A stretch of DNA of 64,000 bases from Chondrus crispus. Lineage: Eukaryota; Rhodophyta; Florideophyceae; Gigartinales; Gigartinaceae. Below the pieces are notes generated by a model. That model worked only from the letters and a program-made list of their open reading frames with translations. It did no database searches and was not told the origin of the DNA. The stretch's first letter is position 1. Each line of letters begins with the position of its first letter. The position numbers were made by a program, and so were the translations under genes. Positions 50,016 to 58,746 of the stretch are shown piece after piece. The stretch spans positions 102,393 through 166,392 of the forward strand of contig NW_005178942.1 of NCBI RefSeq assembly GCF_000350225.1. The letters run 5' to 3'.

Positions 50016-50599
50016 GTTTCCGAAAGACCAGAGCCTATTGTAAAAGACCGCCCTTTTTTGAACTGGACCGATAATTTTCGTAAATCATTACAGCTCAGGT
50101 TATGACAAAGTCGATCGAAAACAGATCTAGTGGACCTGACAATACGACGTATTCATACAAATATTTCGAAAGTACTGATATACTGGATCAGTTCCAATTG
50201 CGCAGTACTTTTACTGTAGGAATCAATGTGATTTCGTGTGCGACAGGTGTTTGCACGAAAGGTCTAGTGGGTGCCTTGCCCAAGGCTATACAAGAGCTAC
50301 CATAATTGGTTGTCGTCATGCTACTGTACAGTACCGTTTTGTGGATTTGTCAACTCGAAAAAGTCACCGACCCCTGAGACGCAGGAAATCTCTGCAATCT
50401 GTCTTCCAATCTCTGGCCCTGTCTGCTGTCTGTGGGGGGGGGGGGGCTGATAGATAAAGCCAACATCTCCTCTAAGTTAGGTACAGCGAAGCGTGAGACT
50501 CTTCTGCAGTCACAGATATCTGCGTGTGTGTGAAAAACTTATCCTTTCTATCCAGTGTTTCTCATTGCCGCGCGGCTGCGACCAGGGCGGAGCCGAAGA
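50016..50599. other. Intergenic stretch
   Basis: No gene. Contains a G-run at about 50435-50447, a place where sequencing errors are likely. Promoter of the phosphatase gene presumably at its right end. Confidence 0.35.
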
Positions 50600-51814
50600 A
50601 TGAATGCCGCGCGGCTTACTTTCATCTCCACTGCGTCATCCTCAACATTCTTATCCCCTGGCACAGCAGCATACATAAATCCATCATCTTCTCCTCGCAC
50701 GCGATGGCGCGCCCCTCGCATACGAAGCCGCAGGAGATGTCAAGCTGTGGCATGTGACGAATCTGCTCCGTATTTGTCAGCGGACCGTCCTTCCCGTGAT
50801 GGGAAAAAATCGGACAGCTCCACCAAACCTGAAACCGCCCGAAGCGCTGTGTCTCGAACGCTCATCGGTCGCGCTCTGGTAGAGGTGCTCTCTCTCGTTG
50901 TCGGCGCGCTTCTCCTTCTCGTCGTCGTCGCATGGCGGGCCTCGCAGGTCGTTTCGTTGGCGGTGTGGCGAGCGCTGCTATGGCTTGCAAATCTAAGGAG
51001 ACTGGGCAAGTGGGGGTGCACAAAACTAGTTGAAACGCTGAAGCGCTTCCCTTCCGCTTCCGCTTTGCGAGCGGCGCGTGATGCTTTCTTCATGATTCTC
51101 ACTCGGCAGGAGCCCAAAGCTGCATTCACCCGCGAGGAGGAACTCTCAAATGCACGGCCCGATGATATGGACGTCGTGCGTGACGTAGTTGCTACGGATC
51201 AGACGTCTTTCAGCGAGGGAGATGGTTCCCCTGCCAGTGCAATTGTTCCGAAGCGCCGCTTGGTGCTCGTCCGACATGCCAAAACTGTATGGGACCGGAA
51301 CAATGAAGTTGCTGACCACGAACGTGTACTGTCTCTACAAGGCAGGAAAGAGGCGCAGTTGATAGGGGCAGAGCTAGCCGCCCGCTTATGGTTTCCAGAC
51401 AAGGTTTTATGCTCAAACGCGGTGCGCACTGTTCAGACATTGAACCTTCTCAATATCTCGGAGCAAGACGCCCCATCTGATACTTTTTGCATCGAAAGCC
51501 TGTATTATGCAGTGACAGGTGAGGAAATGGCTGTAGCTGTTGACGAGGCTCTCGGTACGAGCGGATTTGTTGACCATAGTACGCTAATGGTTGTGTGCCA
51601 CAATCCGGGCTGCGAAGAATTGGTCGAGCAGCTAACTGGGCATCGTCCACAGATGGGGACCGGATGTGCAGTTTTGATGGAGTATGACGAGGACAGCGAG
51701 ATAGAAGATACTAATAGTATGTTCTGTTTGGCCACCTGTCAAAGGAAGTGGGATCTTGTGGAGGTGCTTCATCCGGCTGAACTGTTGGCAACGTCTTCCA
51801 GTTCCGCTGAGTAG
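50600..51814 (+). CDS. SixA-like histidine phosphatase with N-terminal extension and membrane segment
   Basis: 404 residues from the first in-frame ATG at 50600. Residues ~1-60 are Ser/Arg/Ala-rich with few acidic residues, as in an organelle-targeting peptide. A hydrophobic span follows at about 92-118 (VEVLSLVVGALLLLVVVAW). The catalytic domain begins at about 225: RLVLVRHAKTVWDRNNE carries the RHG-type nucleophile motif as RHA, then SNAVRTVQTL and a second catalytic His in LMVVCHNPGCEEL. SixA phosphatases remove phosphate from histidine of phosphotransfer proteins in bacteria; plastid-lineage homologues are less studied. The targeting signal and span suggest action at an organelle membrane. 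The domain call is strong, the location inferred. Confidence 0.85.
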   Translation: MNAARLTFISTASSSTFLSPGTAAYINPSSSPRTRWRAPRIRSRRRCQAVACDESAPYLSADRPSRDGKKSDSSTKPETARSAVSRTLIGRALVEVLSLVVGALLLLVVVAWRASQVVSLAVWRALLWLANLRRLGKWGCTKLVETLKRFPSASALRAARDAFFMILTRQEPKAAFTREEELSNARPDDMDVVRDVVATDQTSFSEGDGSPASAIVPKRRLVLVRHAKTVWDRNNEVADHERVLSLQGRKEAQLIGAELAARLWFPDKVLCSNAVRTVQTLNLLNISEQDAPSDTFCIESLYYAVTGEEMAVAVDEALGTSGFVDHSTLMVVCHNPGCEELVEQLTGHRPQMGTGCAVLMEYDEDSEIEDTNSMFCLATCQRKWDLVEVLHPAELLATSSSSAE

Positions 51815-52065
51815 AGGACACGCTTGCGTCATCGCATATTTTCGTTTTGTCGCTGCGTAAGGCTGCTTATTATTGAGGCCTTTTGGGGCGCTCCCCAGAG
51901 ACATATTGCTCTTCGTGTAAATTTAAGGTATTTGGTCATCGCCATGGTCTTCTTTCGTTTCGAGACCGAGAGCATGCACCGGTTTGCAACATCGTTGTAA
52001 ACGCGAAGGCTCGTCTCTCAGTTGGCCAGGGTCAAGCGTTCCGCTAACTGCCTTCGAGCGCCGGG

Positions 52066-53031
52066 ATGGAAACGATGCAGGTTGACCGCTTCTACGTGGT
52101 AACAGGGTACGTCCCTGCAATAAGAACGTCACTTCACTACACATAACATTCTGCGACTGGTAATGCTGACTTTTCTCTTTGTTGCAGAGTCTTAAACGGT
52201 TCAAACTCAGGAGACCAATTACAGGGTCAAGAAAGCCACCACATGCAATGTCAGGAAAAGAAGGCGCAGGTTTCGTCAAACTGCATACGAAATCCCGGGA
52301 AAATGAATCTATCTCTGCTTCAGCCAGTGTATGACTCATTACCATTGAGAAAACGCTTACCAGAGTTGGGTGCAGTTACATTTCACTTCTTGATGGAAAG
52401 AACATCATTCACGAGAAACTGTTCAGGAAACATCACCTTCATCATATCGTGCCATGATGCCATGCATAGAGAGATTGAATACTTCGGGCAAACACCATTT
52501 GTTGTGTCAAGTTCGAGACCAGTGACTCATTTAGACATTCGAGTAAGGCCTCACTACAAGCAGTTTATCGCACAGACCCCCAGCAACTCGTTCATAGTGC
52601 AACTTTCTTGCCTCCTTGCCCTGTTAAGCACTTTAATATTTATCTGGTGTGGTCAGACTTATTCGCGAAAACAACGATCAAAAAAATGGTCTCTTCGCCA
52701 CCACCGGGAGACTCCCGGTCTTATCAGTTGTTTTTCAAAACCCATCAATGTTCGGCAAAAGTTTGTTGAGATGGCAACTGCTGCAGATAGTGATTCATGC
52801 GAACCTACAACTTTTCTTGCTCATGGAGCACGCCATGCTAGCCCTCGATCGAACTGCACGCTTCTAGAGATGTCATGTCCCGGTGCATCAAATCTTCACA
52901 ACACTATAGAACTGGCGAATGTCCCGGTTTTGGCTGAAGAGCAAGACTATCCACTGTGTGCAGTGGACCGGACGCCACTGATTTCGATCAAATATGGGGC
53001 CGCCGTCTTCAGCTCAGCAAGTCTTCTGTAG
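52066..53031 (+). CDS. Unknown single-span membrane protein, two exons
   Basis: An ATG at 52066 gives a 14-codon first exon. GTACGT at 52107 and TTTGTTGCAG ending at 52187 bound an 81-bp intron, and exon 2 runs to TAG at 53031 (294 residues in all). The join keeps the frame (VVTG, then VLNGSNSG), which supports the model. An alternative unspliced start is the ATG at 52243. One transmembrane segment, about SFIVQLSCLLALLSTLIFIW, is followed by a basic stretch (RKQRSKKW). The part before it has possible beta-strands and N-glycosylation sites (NCSGN). I do not recognise the family. Confidence 0.6.
52107..52187 (+). other. Predicted 81-bp spliceosomal intron
   Basis: GTACGT donor, pyrimidine-rich tract TTTTCTCTTTGTTGCAG at the 3' end, with TAATG-like branch sequence some 15 bases before it. 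Splicing links two open frames. Confidence 0.6.
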
Positions 53032-53096
53032 TGAATAGAGCGCAAGCAGGGCACACCTTGAACCCCGCAGACGATCCATCGATAAAGCCGGCAGCT

Positions 53097-53537
53097 CTAC
53101 TTGGAGCGACGGCGATCTCGCTTTCGTCGTTTTCGATACTTGTGCTTGTTCATCTTTAAACGTCGTTTCTTCAGCGTGCTACTCGCCTGTATCGTTTCAA
53201 TATGCTCCTCCGGCACCATTGCCGAAGTCTTGAGCAGTTCACATGCAGCAAGGGTCATATCCTGTGTTTGAAAACTTTCCAGTTCTCCGTAGTGCATGAG
53301 GTGTGTGTGTTTCATGCTTGACGAACGTCGCTCGTCATGCAACAAACTAGCACTGGATACGAATCCATTCGCATTTAGTGTTGAGCGAATGTCGTAAATT
53401 GATGGCTGCGTTGAGCCCAAAGCGTGACACAGATGCAGGGTGGGTACATGACATTGGGCTGCTTTCGGCACAGCTCGTTGCGGCAATTTAAGAAGCGACA
53501 TAGCCCGCGCACCACGCAAAGGTATTTGCCGCAACAT
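53097..53537 (-). CDS. Mitochondrial small-subunit ribosomal protein mS38 (AURKAIP1/COX24 type)
   Basis: The last 24 residues (LKKRRLKMNKHKYRKRRKRD plus RRRSK) are the highly basic signature of the mS38 family, which sits on the mitochondrial small ribosomal subunit; yeast Cox24 is needed for COX1 expression. The open frame extends upstream without ATG. The ATG at 53537 starts MLRQIPLRGARAMSLLKLPQ, an Arg/Leu-rich amphipathic presequence for mitochondrial import, so I choose it (146 residues). The middle is poorly conserved, as is usual for the family. It is convergent with the membrane-protein gene and ends 66 bp from it. Confidence 0.8.
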   Translation of the reverse strand: MLRQIPLRGARAMSLLKLPQRAVPKAAQCHVPTLHLCHALGSTQPSIYDIRSTLNANGFVSSASLLHDERRSSSMKHTHLMHYGELESFQTQDMTLAACELLKTSAMVPEEHIETIQASSTLKKRRLKMNKHKYRKRRKRDRRRSK

Positions 53538-53920
53538 TGCGCAAGAGAGGAGTTGAGTCGTCACCCCCTGTGCTTGCAGATCGACAGCCTTAACCCACTT
53601 TCCTACAAAAGGGTGACAGGTCGGAATTCCTTGATCTGCTCGCGGGGGTGCTAACTCGTACGTTATGATGACCGACCAAAGCGGCACCTTATTGTATAGG
53701 TGGTACCAACAGGACTATTATTGTGATTCCCGTCAAAATGCGGTAAATTTGTCGAAAAATCTACGTCAGACAGTACATTGCCACAATCACAATCCAGAGC
53801 CCAAACCCATCGGCGACGAAGTCGCTTTTCTCGGTCTACGTGCCACGAACCCCTGCTCTCTCCTCAAGCCATTTACTTTACCCCGTGAGCCCCGGGCAGT
53901 AACCGCAACGCCGCAACACT
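53538..53920. other. Divergent promoter region for mS38 and Fyv7-like genes
   Basis: About 380 bp between two divergent start codons. No other gene. Probably holds both promoters. Confidence 0.5.
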
Positions 53921-54789
53921 ATGCACCCTTCACGGCGACCGATGTCGAACAAGCAAGGCTTAGAAGCACGCAATCAGCAGGCTGCACGAGACGCGCTTCG
54001 AAGACGGCAGAAGGCAAAAAAGGCCAAACAAGTGAAACGCCACGTGCGCTACAAGGAAAAGAAGAAACTACTTAGTGAATTAGAAGCGGAAAAAGTAGAT
54101 GTCCCAATTGTAGCGCATGAGTTGGGCAGGCCAGGAGATGAGGAAGACGAGGAAGGCGAGATTGCCGTGCAGCCGCTCCGACAACGTCAGACACAAGAAC
54201 GAAAGAGGACCAGGCGAAATTCGGACAAGGCAGAGGCTACCAAAGAAGCTGAAGATAACGAAGTAGCTGAAGATATAGACTCGCAAGATGGTGGGATGAA
54301 CGATGAAATACAATCAGCGCAAAAGCAGGAACCAGAAGAGAAGAGTATCCCGTCGGTTGTCGTTGAGAAGAGAAAGCCCAAAAAATATCTTCCATTTACA
54401 AAACAAATGAAGCAGGCAGAACAAGCACGGAAAGAACGCCAAAAGAACGAGAAGGAGCGTGAAATCAAAATCAAGACGCGAGAGAATAGGTTGAAGCTAT
54501 CAAAGAAAGAGCGAAGAAAGCGAGTAAGTTGCATAGTTTACAATGTCGCTTCAGCAGTTTGCTGGGAGGGCGAGACGTCGCGAAAGTTCAATAGTATCAC
54601 GCTTCTACTCACATGGCACATCAGTGGCAACATGCTAACTATTTTTGACTCTTTTCTGGGATTTCCATGTGTGCACCTTGTGATTTCGTGATGCAGTCGA
54701 AACTGTACAGGAAAGTCACAACAAAGGGACAGCCCTTGTTGAAGCATAAATTAGATATGATGCTCTCGCAAATCCAGGGCGAGCAATGA
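53921..54789 (+). CDS. Fyv7/CCDC59-like rRNA-processing protein, two exons
   Basis: Exon 1 (53921-54523) and exon 2 (54697-54789) join in frame after RRKR to give SKLYRKVTTKGQPLLKHKLD; the whole protein has 231 residues. It is highly charged, with basic coiled coil at both ends and an acidic middle. The C-terminus with TTKGQPLL...LLSQI-like spacing is the hallmark of the Fyv7/TAP26 family of 18S rRNA processing factors, so a nucleolar role is likely. Without splicing the frame would run into an unrelated 55-residue tail, so the intron model is preferred. The start is the first ATG (53921); a second lies eight codons on (MSNKQGLEARN). Confidence 0.75.
54524..54696 (+). other. Predicted 173-bp spliceosomal intron
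   Basis: GTAAGT donor directly after a codon boundary and TTTCGTGATGCAG acceptor. Removal restores the conserved C-terminus of the Fyv7-like protein. Confidence 0.75.
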
Positions 54790-54864
54790 CATCAGAAATC
54801 GGACATTTCGTCAAATGTTACCGCCCACAGAACGTCGTAGCCGTTTCTTAAATGTAGGACGCAC

Positions 54865-55296
54865 TCATGAACTTGCTGGTGGCAAACACACGGTGTAGGA
54901 CAGAATCCAACTCAAAAGAAACAAGGCGAACGCAGGCATCATACCCTCTGTCTGAATCGAGCCCACTGCTGAGATTTCCTCCGCGTCGATTTCATTTGTT
55001 ATGGATAGAAGCACAGGCGGAAGCATGGCGCCGGCGAGAATGAATGTCATGACACACGGGGCTCCTGTGAGTTGCAAAACGCCGAAAATAGTACCGAAAG
55101 CAACTGCGATGGTTTGGCGGAGCCAGTGTGAGGCGTTGAGGGCTTCCTGAGGGGTGAGTTCGTAGGTTTTGTCCAGAACCTTACCCCAGAGCAAGCGGGA
55201 CACCGGCGGCGGGGTTTCGGGTTTCGCCTCCGTGTGCGCTTTCCCTTTGTCAGCAGGTTTTGCGGAGCCTTTGCCAGGCCGCGATCGCACGCCCAT
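54865..55296 (-). CDS. RAB5IF/EMC6-like small membrane protein
   Basis: 143 residues from the ATG at 55296 (MGVRSRPGKG); the frame stays open further upstream. After a basic, Lys/Pro-rich leader come LTPQEALNASHWLRQTIAVA, FGTIFGVLQLTGAPCVMTFI and, near the end, FALFLLSWILSYTV. This is the Rab5-interacting/EMC6 superfamily pattern, with three hydrophobic spans and the [YF]W.RQ motif. In animals RAB5IF acts in membrane-protein insertion and respirasome assembly; EMC6 is in the ER membrane complex. The exact orthology is open. It ends about 75 bp from the end of the Fyv7-like gene, convergently. Confidence 0.8.
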   Translation of the reverse strand: MGVRSRPGKGSAKPADKGKAHTEAKPETPPPVSRLLWGKVLDKTYELTPQEALNASHWLRQTIAVAFGTIFGVLQLTGAPCVMTFILAGAMLPPVLLSITNEIDAEEISAVGSIQTEGMMPAFALFLLSWILSYTVCLPPASS

Positions 55297-55479
55297 GATG
55301 CGACGTTCAATAAGAGGGAATGGGAGAGAGGGGCAGGCGCGGGATAAGGAAGGAGTTGTTGTGGCGGCGAATAAAAGTATGTGCCTGTGGGCTGAGGAAG
55401 AGTCGGGGTCGGCGTGGAAGAGGTTGTGATGCGGCGGGGCAGGCCTGGACAAAGCGGCAAGAATTCGTCACCTCAATGG

Positions 55480-57114
55480 GTGTGCAGAGTACTTGTTGTA
55501 GACGTATAGGAGACGGCTCGTTTTTCATTGCCAAAAGATCATGGGACCGTCTGTGCAAGGATTTCCCGACGACTACAACTGGGAGAAAGAGACTTCTTCC
55601 CTTAGCGTTCGACGGCGATGCACGATTTGTGTACGAGGAGATCGCGGGATTCAATCCCGATGCCACGTGCGATGAGCTTTGGAAGTTGCTTGGAAATAGG
55701 CTGTGCAACGAGATCCATCAGTCAGCACTACGAGACAGGTTTTTTGCCATGACATGGAATGAGAAGCGAGAGTCCTTTGAGAAGTTTGCGTGGCGTCTCC
55801 GCTCGGCCTCTCTGTTGCTCCCAGGTACTGTCGACGATGGATTGCTGCTCAATCGTCTCAAGAATGGCCTTCCGAGTCGGTTGCAAGACCAAGCCAAGCT
55901 GGCGTCAGGGACCTTCGACGAAGTTGTGAGCCGAGTGTCCAGTCTGTCTTCTGCACAGATTAATCGCATTGAAAGAGTTCGTGAGGTCCGGGACGATAGA
56001 CCAGCTAGTACGGGTCCGGCCATGAACTACCCCGCCGGTGACCGGTTTTCACATGTGCGCTGTCACTACAGTACTGTCAGAGGCTAGGCCATATCTCTCG
56101 GGATTGTGAAAAGAAAATGGCTGACAGAGAGGCGTCGGGGAAATGCAAGGGGGATCAGCGAGGCCCTGCTGGTCCGGACCCAAAACGCAGCTAGGGCGAC
56201 AACACCCGGCAGGGCCTAAGACGCTCAGGGAAAGGGTATGCGCGTGCGGAGAGGCGCTGTTACATGAGTTGGATGGCACAGAGGAGATTGCTGTCAACAT
56301 CGGTGAGAAATTGTGGGTGCCGGTTGACACTGCGGCTCTCTCACTTTGGGTAGATCACGACTGGCTCCTCTGAAATGGAGGAAGGATCAAGCCGACTGAG
56401 ATAAGGGCCGATGCTGTAGATGGACACCATCTCGACGTGAGAGGAGAAGGACTGCTGACGTTTGAGCTGTGGGGATATCAGTTCACAGAGGAAGTTCAAG
56501 TGCTGCGCCATCTTCCCAACAAGCTTCTAATTGGTCGCAAATTCTGGAGAAAGCACTCACTGCGCTTGGACCTAGCTGCCAATTGCGGATCTATCCGGGT
56601 TCAAGGCGTTTGGCTGACCGGGAGGATCAGCAAAGGCGGTTCTGGCTCCCATAGAGAGAATGTCTGTAAGATGTTGGAGGGAGCAGACGTGGACACGTAT
56701 CTTAAACGGGAATCGGACTATGGCGAATTCTCAGAAGACCCTCGCTTACAGCAAAAGTTACGGGATCTGCTTTGGAGAAAGCGAGAAATCTTCAAAGGAC
56801 TCGGACGAATTAAGGGCGTCAAGCATGAGATAGTTCTAAAGGAGGGAGCTAGGCCAATCTGCCAACCACTGCGCAAGAGATCCCCTGGCGAGCAAGATGT
56901 CGAACGGGAGGCCATGGAGAGGCTGATCATGCTTGGTGTACTGGAGCCTAGCACATCCCCCTGGGCATCCAACAATGTTCTTTGTTAAAAAAAGGACGGC
57001 AGCATACGCGTCACTGCCGACTTCAGGGCATTGAACAATGCAACGGTCACGGACTCCTATCCAATGCAGGACATGAGGCAGGTTTTGGATTGGCTCGGCA
57101 ATAAGAGGATACTA
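55480..57114 (+). pseudogene. Ty3/gypsy-like retrotransposon relic: gag, protease, start of reverse transcriptase
   Basis: Gag-like sequence (FDGDARFVYEEIAGFNPDAT, then FEKFAWRLRSASLLLPGTVD) is followed by a partly kept CCHC-knuckle region near 56045-56105. A protease-like part has the active-site triad as VPVDTA in place of DTG. The pre-RT and the first RT motifs come last (KHEIVLKEGARPICQPLRKR; VTADFRALNN). The frames are broken several times, including TAA at 56986-56988 just before the ADFRALNN motif. It is cut at 57114 by a Tc1 element. It lies directly beyond the promoter of the RAB5IF-like gene and no LTR was found. Confidence 0.7.
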
Positions 57115-58689
57115 CAGTGTGCGAAACGCAAATAAATACACCCATCGTCGAGCGGGTTTTCGCCAGATGCAGGCCGATAACATAAAGACGCCCACTCTAT
57201 GACAACGCAAAACACACGATGAGTCCGATTCTGGGCTCAGATTTGCTCAATCATAAACGCATAGACAGATATCTTCAAAAAAGTATGCGAAACGCAAATA
57301 AATACGCGAAACGCTATAGAGTACAGTAGAAGAAATGTCTTTATTCTAGTATTTTGTCGCTCGCCCTTCCCTTGTCCATCCAGCACTGCAAGCATACGCC
57401 GCGGTATGCTACGATAGAGCTTCTGTAGCAATTCGCCACTAATTGTTGCCCATACATCCTCAATCACCTCCTTAAGCTGCTCTATCGTATCGAACTGACG
57501 CTGGCGAAGATAGACGCGACGAGCCATGATTCCCCAAATGTTCTCAATAATATTAAGATCAGGAGACTTTGCGGGCCAGTCCATAGTTCTCACACCCTTC
57601 TCATTGAGCCAAGAGCGCGTGAATCTCGACCTATGAATAGAAGCTCCATCTTGCTGGTAAACCCAGTTCTCCATTTCCCCATACATCTCTGCGGAAAAAG
57701 GCAGTAGGGCCTTGTCCAGGGTTTCGCAGTACTTACCCGAATTTTGATTTCCATTTAAAAACACCAAAGGGGATACCCCGTAAGGAGAAATGGCTCCCCA
57801 AACCATAACTGTAGCTCCTCCATTTTGCCTCTTAGAAAAAAACCTTTCATCTTTGCGCAAATCATGCCAATAGCAGGCATTTCCATCCGGTCCGTCGAGG
57901 TTGAACTTTTTCTCATCGCTGAAGATGACTTTGTTCCAAAAAAAGTCCCCCTTGCTTATAAAACGGCGCACCCATTTGACCCTTTTTTCGCGGTGCAGAG
58001 AAGTCATCATTGGGGCGGTCTTCATTTTTCTATACTTTAGATGTGGCGTTGCGCTTAGAATTTGTTGAATTCTGCGGACTCCTACCGGCAAGTTGAGGTC
58101 TTGTTTTATGTCTCGAGCTGAATAGTTTCCCGTGGTTGCCTTTCGAATCATAGCCTTTTCTTCCCGGACAGTCAACTTTTGACCAGTTACATGCGCCCGA
58201 GACCGTGCAGTGCGACTGGGATTCTTTAAAAAGCGCTGCACAGCTCCTACGGACCTTCCCAATTCTTTCGATATGTCCCGTAAGGACATAAGCTGATGAT
58301 GCAGGGCAAGGATCTGGCCCTTCTCGAGGTCGGTGAGCGGCGGGCCTCTTGGCATTTTTAATGCTAGTTGATAGTGGACGATGAGGTAGGAAGACGTCAA
58401 GTGCCAGTCGGTATAGTACTGTGTCCTTTATTGTTTTGAAATGAAGACTACACGCCAGTTGCCCGCACTTTTCGATACTGTATTCTATGGCGTTTCGCGT
58501 TTTTATTTGCGTTTCGCATGCGTTTTTATATATAGCGGTCGATGCGTTTATAATTGAGCCAATCTGAGCCCAGAATCGGACTCGTCGTGTGTTTTGCGTT
58601 GTCATGGAGTGGGCGCTTTTATGTTTTCCGCCTGCAAATGGCGAAAACCCACTCGACGATGGGTGTATTTATTTGCGTTTCGCACACTG
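57115..58689 (-). mobile_element. Complete Tc1/mariner element, 1,575 bp, TA duplication
   Basis: The ends begin CAGTGTGCGAAACGCAAATA in both orientations. The TIRs are about 213 bp (57115-57328 and 58477-58689). TA lies at 57113-57114 and 58690-58691. It contains one full-length transposase ORF with no stop or frameshift. It sits in the reverse-transcriptase part of the gypsy-like relic; removing it joins GNKRIL to STFANEN in frame. Best candidate in the window for a recently active Tc1 copy. Confidence 0.9.
57237..58355 (-). CDS. Tc1/mariner transposase, apparently intact
   Basis: 372 residues from the ATG at 58355 (MPRGPPLTDLEKGQILALHH). Two HTH motifs fill residues 1-110. The catalytic set is D in [17 protein letters not shown] in WVYQQDGASIHRS and E in SPDLNIIENIWG, the DD34E type. 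LYRSIPRRMLAVLDGQGKG ends the conserved part. The last ~30 residues (from about RIKTFLLLYS) are encoded by the inner left TIR, so the stop at 57237 lies within the repeat. The frame is intact throughout. Confidence 0.9.
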   Translation of the reverse strand: MPRGPPLTDLEKGQILALHHQLMSLRDISKELGRSVGAVQRFLKNPSRTARSRAHVTGQKLTVREEKAMIRKATTGNYSARDIKQDLNLPVGVRRIQQILSATPHLKYRKMKTAPMMTSLHREKRVKWVRRFISKGDFFWNKVIFSDEKKFNLDGPDGNACYWHDLRKDERFFSKRQNGGATVMVWGAISPYGVSPLVFLNGNQNSGKYCETLDKALLPFSAEMYGEMENWVYQQDGASIHRSRFTRSWLNEKGVRTMDWPAKSPDLNIIENIWGIMARRVYLRQRQFDTIEQLKEVIEDVWATISGELLQKLYRSIPRRMLAVLDGQGKGERQNTRIKTFLLLYSIAFRVFICVSHTFLKISVYAFMIEQI

Positions 58690-58691
58690 TA

Positions 58692-58746
58692 TCCACGTTT
58701 GCGAATGAAAATATTCAAACATTGTCATTCACCAAAAACATTTATA
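58692..58746 (+). pseudogene. Short continuation of the gypsy-like reverse transcriptase
   Basis: After removal of the Tc1 element the frame of the relic continues as STFANENIQTLSFTKNIY, in the place of the STFDL-type motif of reverse transcriptases. The pogo element begins at 58747. The active-site motif itself is not seen. Confidence 0.35.

Noticed and set aside
50435..50447. Run of G as a functional G-quadruplex
   Set aside because: A single homopolymer of G is more likely a simple repeat or sequencing-error-prone spot; no G-tract series surrounds it.
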